A stretch of 11,865 bases of DNA from an uncultured Ruminococcus sp. (GTDB taxonomy: Bacteria > Bacillota > Clostridia > Oscillospirales > Ruminococcaceae), in assembly GCA_947174625.1 (NCBI GenBank), contig CAMWJT010000026.1, positions 1-11,865 of the forward strand, in the 5' to 3' direction. This document shows positions 1-6,628 of the stretch, in pieces. The notes under the pieces were generated by a model. That model made no database searches, was not told the DNA's origin, and saw only the letters and a program-made list of their open reading frames with translations. Made by a program: the position numbers and the translations under genes. How positions within the stretch are numbered: the stretch's first letter is position 1; the number at the start of each line of letters is the position of its first letter.

Positions 1-118
1 TATATTTCAGGGAAATAATTATTTGTGATTATATACAAATTAGATCACCAGTTCCGGACAGTTATTTTAACAAAGCGTAGAATTTTTAAAAAAATTGTCA
101 GGATCTTAGAAAAAACTG

Positions 119-147
119 TTGACGGAAATCGAATTTGCATGTATAAT
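119..147 (+). promoter_or_regulatory. SigA-type promoter of the HPr gene
   Basis: TTGACG at 119-124 and a perfect TATAAT at 142-147 are separated by 17 bases, the ideal spacing for the housekeeping sigma factor. Transcription would start near 154 and give a leader of about 60 bases before the HPr start codon. The sequence upstream (1-118) is AT-rich and shows no convincing gene. Confidence 0.8.
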
Positions 148-214
148 AAATTTATGCAGAATTTTCAAAATACAATTGCAGTTATTGCAAAGAAAGATGG
201 GAGAGTTTTAGAGT

Positions 215-487
215 ATGTTTGTAAAAGACGTAACTGTACAGAATCAAGTGGGACTGCACGCAAGACCGGCTACTTTCTTCATTCAGAAAGCGAATGAATA
301 CAAATCCTCAATCTGGATTGAAAAGAAAGAGCGTCGTGTCAATGCCAAAAGCCTGTTGGGCATTCTGTCCCTGGGTATCGTAGGCGGTACAGACATCCGC
401 ATCATTGCTGATGGCAGTGACGAGCAGACCGCAGTGGATGCACTGGTAGATCTGGTAGAAAGCGGTTTTAACGACGAAAACAGATAA
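215..487 (+). CDS. ptsH: Phosphocarrier protein HPr
   Basis: This 90-residue protein is a full-length HPr, the cytoplasmic carrier that takes phosphate from enzyme I (PEP-dependent) and passes it to sugar-specific EIIA proteins. The active-site motif GLHARPA is at residues 13-19, with the phosphorylated His at position 15. The regulatory serine is at position 46 in NAKSLLG (43-49), the site HPr kinase/phosphorylase uses for catabolite control in Firmicutes. Having both His15 and Ser46 makes it HPr rather than Crh, which lacks the histidine. The ATG at 215 follows a GGGAG-like ribosome binding site around 199-203. The gene stands alone, with its own promoter and terminator and no ptsI beside it. 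Operation with unlinked PTS genes is inferred. A role confined to regulation (Ser46) cannot be excluded, since some Clostridia have few PTS transporters. Confidence 0.95.
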   Translation: MFVKDVTVQNQVGLHARPATFFIQKANEYKSSIWIEKKERRVNAKSLLGILSLGIVGGTDIRIIADGSDEQTAVDALVDLVESGFNDENR

Positions 488-490
488 GCA

Positions 491-519
491 AAAAAAGGCT
501 GTTCCGACAGCCTTTTTTT
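491..519. terminator. Bidirectional intrinsic terminator between HPr and spoIVB
   Basis: A perfect 12-bp stem (491-502 with 507-518) closes a TCCG tetraloop. The stem has a GGCTGT/ACAGCC core flanked by A6 and T7, so it gives a GC hairpin followed by a T-run on both strands. It can end HPr transcripts on the plus strand and convergent spoIVB transcripts on the minus strand. The next 40 bases (520-558) are a short tandem of TTTTAAATTAATTT-like AT repeats with no other clear signal. Confidence 0.9.
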
Positions 520-558
520 ATTTTTAAATTAATTTATTTTAAATTAATTTTATTAATT

Positions 559-1833
559 TTAGTTAGAACTCTGGGTGTATGCGTACATGTTCTCTGCGAA
601 AATTGCGTAACCCATTGCCGGCTGACTGACAAAAACATGTGTCACAGCTCCAATTAATTTGCCGTTCTGGAGAATCGGACTGCCACTCATCCCCTGGACG
701 ATTCCGCCCGTCAGATCCAGCAGTCTTTCGTCTGTGACTTCAATAATCATGTTCTGTGTGTCGTCAGAATAGTCTAGTGCTGTAATCCGGATTGTGTATT
801 CTTCCGGTTCTGTTCCCTGGACGGTTGTTAAAATCACAGCATCGCCGAGCGTGATTTCTTGTTTCAGTCCCATCGGAACGGGATCTCTTGCAGATAGAAA
901 ATTTTCTTGATTTTCCGGATTTTCCGTAAAATTCAGATGTCCGAATACACCGCATCTGCTGTTATAATCCAGCGTTCCGATGGATTCTTCTGCGGAGAAA
1001 TATCCCTGGAGCTGTCCGGGATTTCCGGCTTGTCCCTTGATGGCACCGCTGATCGTCACAGAATCCGCTACACCGCTCCCCAAAGGGATGAATTCGCCGG
1101 TATCTGCATCACAGATCGGATGTCCCAGACCGCCGAACGCTCCGGATTGCGGTTCATAGTAAGTCAATGTGCCGATTCCTGCTGTGCTGTCACGTACCCA
1201 TAGTCCCGTCTGCCAGCACCGTTCTATGACGGAATACTCCGGAGAGAGTGTCAGATTCAGAATTTCTTCATCTCTCTGGACAGTGACTTCCAGGGGATTG
1301 CCTGCGGATTGTGCCACGGCATTTTTAAAATCATCTGTACAGGTAATGACTTCGTGGTTGATTTCTTTGATCATGTCACCTTCGAGGATGCCGGTTTCTA
1401 CGGCAGGACAACAACCGCCTGCCGGTGATGCCACTTCTCCGAAGCCGATCACCATAATCCCATCCATGAGCATCCGGACACCGAACGGTTGACCGCATGG
1501 GACGAGCATCACGGAATCGACCGTCTGAAGCTGTACCTGTTTCACCGGGAAACAGGAGAAAAGCCGGAGCTGATACGAATTTGTGTAGCCGGGAATTGTC
1601 GTATTCCTGCCGGGATTGTTCGCCACGGCAGCCGCAGTGTTTGCCGTCGGGACGGCTCTGATCGGCAGGACTGTGCCGAGTGCGAGGGATTCTCCACGGC
1701 GGACGGAATACTGATCCGCTAATTTTTCGGCATAATAGAGCGAACTGACCGCAGGGGACAGCATCAGGAGTCCGGCAAGCAAGGCAAGGACGTTCCGGGA
1801 TTTTGTATTTTTTTTATGATTGATAATTTTCAC
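559..1833 (-). CDS. spoIVB: SpoIVB sporulation signalling serine peptidase (family S55)
   Basis: SpoIVB is secreted by the forespore into the intermembrane space, where it cleaves SpoIVFA. This releases the SpoIVFB protease to activate sigma-K in the mother cell. At 424 aa it matches the usual family length (about 426 in B. subtilis). Residues 13-30 form an N-terminal signal/TM segment. A PDZ domain spans about 115-198 (AVETGILEGDMI near 144-155 is the carboxylate-loop area). The S55 peptidase domain follows. The catalytic His is H238 in GLGHPICD (235-242), and the catalytic Ser is S383 in VQGMSGSP (379-386), followed by the typical GKLIGAVTHV. D368 is the likely third residue by alignment from memory. 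The start is GTG at 1833, preceded by AGAGAGCAG; no in-frame ATG gives a full signal peptide. In Bacilli and many Clostridia spo0A follows spoIVB, but here the downstream neighbour is a convergent HPr gene. Its presence suggests the organism sporulates or recently did. Confidence 0.95.
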   Translation of the reverse strand: MKIINHKKNTKSRNVLALLAGLLMLSPAVSSLYYAEKLADQYSVRRGESLALGTVLPIRAVPTANTAAAVANNPGRNTTIPGYTNSYQLRLFSCFPVKQVQLQTVDSVMLVPCGQPFGVRMLMDGIMVIGFGEVASPAGGCCPAVETGILEGDMIKEINHEVITCTDDFKNAVAQSAGNPLEVTVQRDEEILNLTLSPEYSVIERCWQTGLWVRDSTAGIGTLTYYEPQSGAFGGLGHPICDADTGEFIPLGSGVADSVTISGAIKGQAGNPGQLQGYFSAEESIGTLDYNSRCGVFGHLNFTENPENQENFLSARDPVPMGLKQEITLGDAVILTTVQGTEPEEYTIRITALDYSDDTQNMIIEVTDERLLDLTGGIVQGMSGSPILQNGKLIGAVTHVFVSQPAMGYAIFAENMYAYTQSSN

Positions 1834-1861
1834 CTGCTCTCTTTAAATATTTTTAAAATTT

Positions 1862-1871
1862 TATTTTCACG
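1862..1871 (-). promoter_or_regulatory. Possible SigF/SigG -10 element for spoIVB
   Basis: Read on the minus strand, CGTGAAAATA matches the forespore -10 consensus GGHRANANTW at every position but the first. It would start transcription about 20 bases before the GTG start codon. No good GYATA-like -35 lies at the normal ~15-base spacing; the nearest GCATG is only about 12 bases away. In B. subtilis spoIVB is transcribed by sigma-F and sigma-G, so the site fits biologically, but the match is partial. Confidence 0.3.
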
Positions 1872-1890
1872 CATGTGCAAGACATGCACA
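1871..1890. repeat. Nested palindrome upstream of spoIVB
   Basis: Two inverted repeats overlap: GCATGT/ACATGC (1871-1876 and 1882-1887, 5-base spacer) and TGTGCA/TGCACA (1874-1879 and 1885-1890, 5-base spacer). They stand out against the AT-rich surroundings and lie just upstream of the putative spoIVB -10. This suggests an operator, though nothing in the sequence says which protein would bind. Confidence 0.4.
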
Positions 1891-2036
1891 CAGATAGGAT
1901 TGGCATTGTGGGTGTAAATTATCAGAGAAAATTTCAGACAGTTTGGAATTTTCCGGCAGTCATAGAAAAATTTTTAAAAAAAATTCAGAAAAAATCCGGA
2001 AACTGCAAAATACTATTATTTTTTTCATAAAATTAC

Positions 2037-2066
2037 TTGACAAGTTACTATCAAATAAGGTATAAT
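2037..2066 (+). promoter_or_regulatory. SigA promoter of the LRR protein gene
   Basis: A perfect TTGACA (2037-2042) and a perfect TATAAT (2061-2066) are separated by 18 bases. Transcription would start near 2073 and leave a leader of about 77 AT-rich bases before the ribosome binding site AGAGGCAGG (2131-2139). The perfect hexamers predict strong constitutive expression. Confidence 0.85.
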
Positions 2067-2149
2067 GAAATTATATTATTATTTTTTAGTAATTCATAAT
2101 TTTTTTGATTTTTTATTATATTTTTTTATGAGAGGCAGGTAATTTTACT

Positions 2150-4021
2150 ATGAAAATCAGAAAAATCGTGGCAGGCATTCTGGCGATGACGCTTGTATGT
2201 GCTGTCAGTGCGCCTGGGATTTCGTCCGGTGTGGAACGGATGACGGCAGATGCCGCCTGGGCGGAAAAAATCGAATCCAACTGGGACATCAAGAAATATT
2301 ATGACATCGGTGATTTTACCATCCAGTATGTCCAGAACGGCTATGTACAGATTATCAGTTATAATAATCCGGATGCCGAAGAAGTTGTGATCCCGGAGAC
2401 ATTCAACGACGGCGACGCAGATTTTCCAGTGCAGGTTCTCTATGGCGAATCATTCCAGAATTGCCAGATGAAGAAAATCACCATCCCGGATTCTGTCAGA
2501 AAGATCGGTACATTTGCATTCTGTAACTGTGACAAACTGGAAGAAATCGTCGGCATGAAGGGTGTGGAAGAAATCTGTGACAATGCGTTCACATCCTGTC
2601 AGTCACTCAAAGAAATCAATCTTCCGGACACGCTGAAAATTACTGGTACAGAAGCATTTGCATTCTGCAACAGCCTGAAAGAAGTGACCGTTCCGGGCAG
2701 TCTGACAAAAATGGGTACTTATATGTTCTCCACCTGTATGAATCTGGAAAAGATTACCATCCAGGACGGTGTGACGACCATCGGCGATAAAATGGCATAT
2801 TATTGCAGTAAATTGAAAACAGTCGAAATCCCGGCAAGCGTGACAACGATCCGTGACGGCGCATTCCAGATCACCGGACTGGAAACGTTCACCGTTCCGG
2901 ATACCGTCACAAAACTGGGTGCAGGTGCATTCAATAATTGCAGTATGCTCACAAGCGTGACACTCTCTAAAAACTGCGACATGATTGATAGTGAGTTATT
3001 CCTGGATTGCTATGCTTTGGAGAGTGTGACAATTCCGGACGGTGTCAAGAGAATCCGCAAAAGCGCATTCTCCAACTGCCAGGGACTGAAAAATCTCACA
3101 CTTCCGGATTCCGTCAACAGAATTGAAAGTTACGCATTCTATAACTGTTCTGCACTGGAGACACTCAATATTCCGCAGGGTGTGGAAAAGATTGATGAAT
3201 ACACATTCAGTAAGTGCTCCGCATTGAACAATATCACGCTCCCGTCCAATCTGACAAGCATCGGCGTGTATGCGTTCTATGACTGCACATCTCTGGACAG
3301 CATTGTCATTCCGGCATCTGTGACATCCGTGGGGAGCTATGCGTTCTACGGCTGTAACAGCATGAAGACGGCGAAATTCGAGGGCAGTATGAAAAAGCTT
3401 GGCATCTGGTGCTTTGCAGGTTGTACCGCACTGGAAGAAATCAAGCTTCCGGAAGATCTGACCATCCTGAACAATCATGTATTATATCGCTGTGAATCTC
3501 TGGAGAATGTGGACATTCCAGAAACAGTGACACAGATTGACGGCTATGCACTTGCCGGATGCGATTCTCTGAAAGAAGTCCAGATTCCAGAAAGCGTGGA
3601 AAAAGTAGCAGAATTTGCAGTCGGTTACGGCGAAGGCGTTCTTCCGGAAGTCAACCAGGAAGTGAACGTTGTCAGCGAATCCCCGGCAGTGCAGGATTTC
3701 TGTAAAGATAACAAAGTTGTCCTGAACGGCGAAGTGCCGGAAGATCAGAAACCGACTGAGCCGGATACTTCCGAAAATCCGAAACTGCCTGTGATGACGG
3801 AACTCACACCAGATTCTCTGATTGAATATCTGCACGGACATGTTACCATGACACAAGAGCAGTTCCAGAAAGCAGACCAGAACGGCGACGGCATTGTGAA
3901 CATTTTCGACTGGGTATTGATGAACAGACCAATTGCGACACCGGACAGTTCTGAAAATCCAGACGAATCAAGCAATGCACCAGAAGTGGAAACAGAAAAC
4001 GGATTACCTGCTGAGGGCTGA
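2150..4021 (+). CDS. Secreted BspA-type leucine-rich repeat protein with C-terminal dockerin-like loop
   Basis: This 623-residue secreted protein has a signal peptide at about 1-38 (basic MKIRK, a hydrophobic core at 6-20, possible cleavage after AWA at 36-38). Residues 109-496 hold about 17 BspA-type (LRR_5, Treponema pallidum-like) repeats of 22-24 aa, pattern xITIPDSVxxIxxxAFxxCxxLxx. This fold generally serves binding to proteins, mucin or polysaccharide. A Pro/Glu linker follows (528-548), then a dockerin-like segment (~553-595): D576-x-N578-x-D580-G581-x-V583-N584-x-x-D587 matches the type I dockerin calcium loop, then LMNR. Only one loop is convincing; the preceding half is degenerate. 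The last 28 residues are a Ser/Glu/Pro-rich tail. No LPxTG sorting signal or C-terminal TM helix is present, so attachment may depend on a cohesin. It has its own promoter and terminator. The ligand is unknown. Confidence 0.88.
   Translation: MKIRKIVAGILAMTLVCAVSAPGISSGVERMTADAAWAEKIESNWDIKKYYDIGDFTIQYVQNGYVQIISYNNPDAEEVVIPETFNDGDADFPVQVLYGESFQNCQMKKITIPDSVRKIGTFAFCNCDKLEEIVGMKGVEEICDNAFTSCQSLKEINLPDTLKITGTEAFAFCNSLKEVTVPGSLTKMGTYMFSTCMNLEKITIQDGVTTIGDKMAYYCSKLKTVEIPASVTTIRDGAFQITGLETFTVPDTVTKLGAGAFNNCSMLTSVTLSKNCDMIDSELFLDCYALESVTIPDGVKRIRKSAFSNCQGLKNLTLPDSVNRIESYAFYNCSALETLNIPQGVEKIDEYTFSKCSALNNITLPSNLTSIGVYAFYDCTSLDSIVIPASVTSVGSYAFYGCNSMKTAKFEGSMKKLGIWCFAGCTALEEIKLPEDLTILNNHVLYRCESLENVDIPETVTQIDGYALAGCDSLKEVQIPESVEKVAEFAVGYGEGVLPEVNQEVNVVSESPAVQDFCKDNKVVLNGEVPEDQKPTEPDTSENPKLPVMTELTPDSLIEYLHGHVTMTQEQFQKADQNGDGIVNIFDWVLMNRPIATPDSSENPDESSNAPEVETENGLPAEG
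2474..3637 (+). repeat. Coding tandem repeats of about 69 bp (LRR array)
   Basis: About 17 diverged units of roughly 69 bp encode the leucine-rich repeats of the gene. Recurring blocks include ATTCCGG (Ile-Pro), GCATTC (Ala-Phe) and a Cys codon followed by a Ser/Leu pair. Units differ enough at the DNA level that recent expansion is unlikely, though recombination between them could change copy number. Confidence 0.75.
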
Positions 4022-4033
4022 GAAAATAAAAAA

Positions 4034-4057
4034 GGGAGCTGGTAACAGCTCCTTTTT
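4034..4057 (+). terminator. Intrinsic terminator of the LRR gene
   Basis: GGAGCTG (4035-4041) pairs with CAGCTCC (4046-4052) around a GTAA loop (4042-4045) and is followed by T5. An upstream A-run adds weaker pairs. It starts 13 bases after the LRR stop codon and ends about 18 bases before the next start codon. The methyltransferase pair must therefore use read-through or a promoter inside the LRR gene; none is obvious in the gap. Confidence 0.85.
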
Positions 4058-4075
4058 CTGTGAGGATGTGTGAAC

Positions 4076-4846
4076 ATGACAGAACTAACAGAAATCAAAT
4101 GGAAACAAGAATGGAAACAAGAGCCAATCGGGAATCAGATTTTTGTCTGCGTTTCACAAGAGCATAGATTCGGCACGGATGCGTTTTTATTAACGGATTT
4201 TTCCAGATATAAGCAGAAAGATCTTGTCTGCGAATTCGGCACAGGCTGTGGGATTATTGCACTCCTGATGCAGAAACAAAAACCGCCGGCTAAGATCTAT
4301 GCACTGGATATTCAGCAACAGGCAATTGATCAGCTCCGGACGGGAATGAAAGTCAGTCAGATTGCCCCTGAGAAAATTATTCCGGTCTGCACGGATCTGA
4401 AAAATTTTCAGAACTGGGAACATATCCCGTATGGGCAATTTAATTTAGTGATCTGCAATCCGCCCTATCAGCCATGCGGTTCGGGTTATGAATCTGATCT
4501 GGAAGCGCAGAGAATTGCCCGGCATGGTGTATACTGCACAATCCAAGATATTTGCAATTCTGCAAGCAGATTGCTGAATACTGGCGGACGGCTTTGTCTG
4601 TGTGGCAGACCGGAACGACTTCCGGATTATATTTGCAGTATGAGAGATGCCAGCATTGAGCCGAAGCGATTGCAGTTTGTTTCCCGCAATGCCGGGGATC
4701 TGCCGTGGTTGTTTTTAATAGAAGGCAAAAAACAAGCAAAAAAATTTTTACAGATGGAAAAGCCATTTATTATGTATCACCCGGATGGCAGTTTGACAGC
4801 CCAGGCACAGGCATTATATCAGAATCAGGAGCGTGAAATTTTATGA
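4076..4846 (+). CDS. TrmN6-like tRNA (adenine-N6)-methyltransferase (YabB/YfiC family)
   Basis: A class I SAM-dependent methyltransferase of the YfiC/TrmN6 group (COG4123). In E. coli this family methylates N6 of A37 in tRNA1(Val). Counting from the ATG at 4076 (256 aa), the SAM-binding motif EFGTGCG is at 53-59, the following acidic strand ALDIQ at 76-80, and the N6-adenine signature NPPY at 128-131. FGTDAFLL (32-39) is the family's conserved N-terminal motif. A GTG at 4070 is also in frame, but GAGG (4062-4065) lies 10 bases before the ATG and only 4 before the GTG, so the ATG is preferred. It overlaps rsmI by 4 bases (ATGA), implying translational coupling. In B. subtilis the equivalent yabB and yabC (rsmI) flank yazA (GIY-YIG), which is missing here. 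The exact tRNA substrate is inferred. Confidence 0.88.
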   Translation: MTELTEIKWKQEWKQEPIGNQIFVCVSQEHRFGTDAFLLTDFSRYKQKDLVCEFGTGCGIIALLMQKQKPPAKIYALDIQQQAIDQLRTGMKVSQIAPEKIIPVCTDLKNFQNWEHIPYGQFNLVICNPPYQPCGSGYESDLEAQRIARHGVYCTIQDICNSASRLLNTGGRLCLCGRPERLPDYICSMRDASIEPKRLQFVSRNAGDLPWLFLIEGKKQAKKFLQMEKPFIMYHPDGSLTAQAQALYQNQEREIL

Positions 4847-5673
4847 GTGGCATTTTATATGTGACGGGGACACCAATCGGGAATTTAGAAGATATGACAC
4901 TCCGGCAGTTGCGAATCCTCCAGGAAGTGGATTTCATCGCCGCCGAAGATACCAGGGTTACCCGGAAATTGCTGACGCATTTTGAAATCAGAACAGAGCT
5001 TGTCAGTTATCATGAACACAGTGACCGGAATGTCATTGACGGGATTTTAAACCGGATCGCATCCGGACAGAACTGCGCCATTGTCACGGATGCCGGAATG
5101 CCCTGCATTTCCGATCCGGGTGAAATTTTAGTCCGGGCATGTTATGAACGGGGGATTTCCGTCCAGACTGTCCCCGGTGCAAGCGCTGTCATTACGGCAT
5201 TGTCCGTCTGCGGTGGTTCTACCAGACAATTTGTGTTTTATGGATTTTTACCCACAGAGAAAAAACAGCGTTCCGAAATGCTCCGGGAATTGCAGACAGA
5301 ATCCCGGACAAGCGTTCTCTATGAAGCGCCTCATAAACTCTGCCGGACACTTGCGGATCTGTGTGAGATTGCCGGAGCTGACCGGAAGATTGCCATCTGC
5401 CGGGAACTGACAAAAATCCATGAGGAAGTGTTAAGATTCTCGTTAAAAGATGCTGTGAAATATTATGAGACACATATACCAAAGGGAGAATTTGTTCTCG
5501 TTCTGGACGGCGCAGAAAAATCAGAACCGGATGACGCATTCACACTGCAAGACGCTGTAGCGATTGCAGAATCGTATCTTGCACAGGGAATGCCGGCGAT
5601 GACGGCTGCAAAATCTGCGGCGAAACAGACCGGAATTTCTAAAAATCAGATCTACCAGAAATTGCATTCCTGA
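4843..5673 (+). CDS. rsmI: 16S rRNA (cytidine(1402)-2'-O)-methyltransferase RsmI
   Basis: RsmI (YraL/YabC) methylates the 2'-O of C1402 in 16S rRNA, in the decoding centre, using SAM. It has the tetrapyrrole-methylase fold. The 276-aa length is normal for the family. Visible motifs are GTPIGNLED (9-17), AAEDTR (33-38), SYHEHS (55-60), TDAGMP then SDPG (82-93) and PGASA (111-115), followed by FVFYGFLP (130-137). The C-terminal ~40 residues form the small helical domain seen in the family. The start overlaps the stop of the upstream TrmN6-like gene, with AGGAG at 4827-4831 as ribosome binding site. No clear terminator follows; the downstream promoter begins 20 bases after the stop, so some read-through into the amidase gene is possible. 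Confidence 0.96.
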   Translation: MSGILYVTGTPIGNLEDMTLRQLRILQEVDFIAAEDTRVTRKLLTHFEIRTELVSYHEHSDRNVIDGILNRIASGQNCAIVTDAGMPCISDPGEILVRACYERGISVQTVPGASAVITALSVCGGSTRQFVFYGFLPTEKKQRSEMLRELQTESRTSVLYEAPHKLCRTLADLCEIAGADRKIAICRELTKIHEEVLRFSLKDAVKYYETHIPKGEFVLVLDGAEKSEPDDAFTLQDAVAIAESYLAQGMPAMTAAKSAAKQTGISKNQIYQKLHS

Positions 5674-5693
5674 TTTTTCTGCTGATTTTTCAG

Positions 5694-5722
5694 TTGACAT
5701 TTCCGGAAATCTGTTGTATAAT
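5694..5722 (+). promoter_or_regulatory. SigA promoter of the amidase-queH unit
   Basis: A perfect TTGACA (5694-5699) and a perfect TATAAT (5717-5722) have the ideal 17-base spacer, and a TG directly precedes the -10. Transcription would begin near 5729, about 34 bases before the amidase start codon. An imperfect direct repeat of CTGATTTTT lies just upstream (5670-5690). Confidence 0.88.
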
Positions 5723-5762
5723 TAATTTAGTTCAAAAATAATTTTAGAAACGGAGCTGTGTT

Positions 5763-6611
5763 ATGCAGAACAGAGAAACATGGGACGATCTGAAAAAACG
5801 TGCAAGATGGGACAGAATCTTTGGCGCACTCGCTGTGCTGATGCTGTTGTTATTGCTGATGATTTCCGGTATGAGTTCCTGTTCCAGAAAATTAAAGGAA
5901 AAAAAAGAGAATATCCAGGTGAATGCAGGGGAGACACTCCCGGCAAGTTACATTGTCGATATGCCTACGGATGCGCAGCAGACGGCAGATCATTCCCATG
6001 CGGTCTTTTTAAGTCCGTCCACGCAGGAAGATAATGTCTATGCCTGTGATAACACAATCACGGAAGAAGCTGCTATGTGGATGATTACCCGGCAATTAAA
6101 AATTCTCCTGGAAGATGCCGGTTATGAAGTGTACTTATGTGGGGAAGATGACACTGTACCGCAAAAATTAGAACTTGGCAATTCTCTTGCATGCGGTGCG
6201 TATGTCGCAATTCACAGCAATTCAGGCGGTGAATCCGGAGACGGCAAGGGGACGGAAATTTATTACAATTCCAACATTGCCGGCAGTCTGGCGCTTGCGG
6301 AGTATGTCTATAATCACGTTGCGGCGCTGACACCTACCGAGGACAGGGGTGTAAAAGACCAGACACAAAGAGATCTGTATGAGATTAATAATAACCAGAC
6401 GGCTTGCTGTCTGTTAGAAGTGGAATTTCATGATGATATGACAACTTCCAGGTGGATTCTGGATCATACACAGGAGCTGGCATCTGCAATCCGGGATGGT
6501 ATTATGGATTATTTGAATAATCCGGCATCCGTTTCTAATTATGCGGATAATGCCGGGAATTATTCTGATTCTGAGACACTGCCGCCGTTTTCCGGTGACG
6601 GAGATCATTAA
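5763..6611 (+). CDS. Membrane-anchored N-acetylmuramoyl-L-alanine amidase-like protein (Amidase_3), atypical zinc site
   Basis: This 282-aa protein has one N-terminal TM helix (about 18-38) after a charged cytoplasmic start, so the rest faces the cell wall. Residues 79-252 resemble Amidase_3, zinc enzymes that cut the amide bond between N-acetylmuramic acid and the stem peptide. Conserved features are E101/E102 at the second ligand position (TITEE), H151 in VAIHSNS (148-154), the GTEIYY strand (163-168) and E219 in LLEVEF, matching the catalytic Glu. The first zinc ligand, normally in a DPGHGG motif, is absent: the equivalent position reads SPSTQ (84-88). From memory, SPSTQ/SPSNQ-type amidases occur in other Clostridia and phages, so this is probably a subfamily trait and not decay, but activity is not assured. 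The tail (253-282) is Asn/Ser/Asp-rich. A GGAG (5752-5755) precedes the ATG. queH follows 17 bases downstream and is probably co-transcribed. Confidence 0.82.
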   Translation: MQNRETWDDLKKRARWDRIFGALAVLMLLLLLMISGMSSCSRKLKEKKENIQVNAGETLPASYIVDMPTDAQQTADHSHAVFLSPSTQEDNVYACDNTITEEAAMWMITRQLKILLEDAGYEVYLCGEDDTVPQKLELGNSLACGAYVAIHSNSGGESGDGKGTEIYYNSNIAGSLALAEYVYNHVAALTPTEDRGVKDQTQRDLYEINNNQTACCLLEVEFHDDMTTSRWILDHTQELASAIRDGIMDYLNNPASVSNYADNAGNYSDSETLPPFSGDGDH

Positions 6612-6628
6612 AAAATCAGGTGAAATTG

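Larger units (their letters stand above)
1834..2149. other. Divergent intergenic region between spoIVB and the LRR gene
   Basis: This 316-base region is AT-rich and non-coding. Next to spoIVB are a possible forespore-sigma -10 (1862-1871) and a nested palindrome (1871-1890). At the far end is the strong promoter of the LRR gene (2037-2066) with a leader of roughly 77 bases. Between 1895 and 2030 there are only A/T tracts, and I see nothing I can name. Confidence 0.6.

Noticed and set aside
25..297. 90-residue plus-strand frame at the left edge
   Set aside because: It overlaps the HPr gene in another frame, spans the HPr promoter, and its product is basic low-quality sequence with no recognisable domain.
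2474..3637. Regular repeats suggesting a CRISPR array
   Set aside because: The ~69-bp period is protein-coding and diverged, with conserved amino-acid pattern and no identical repeat/spacer structure.
2996..3856. Long minus-strand frames opposite the LRR gene, rich in Cys and His
   Set aside because: They are the complement of the repeated LRR codons and lack ribosome binding sites. The plus-strand gene has a signal peptide, repeats, promoter and terminator.
4070..4072. GTG as start of the TrmN6-like gene
   Set aside because: Only four bases separate it from GAGG, whereas the in-frame ATG at 4076 has a normal spacing of ten; kept only as an alternative.
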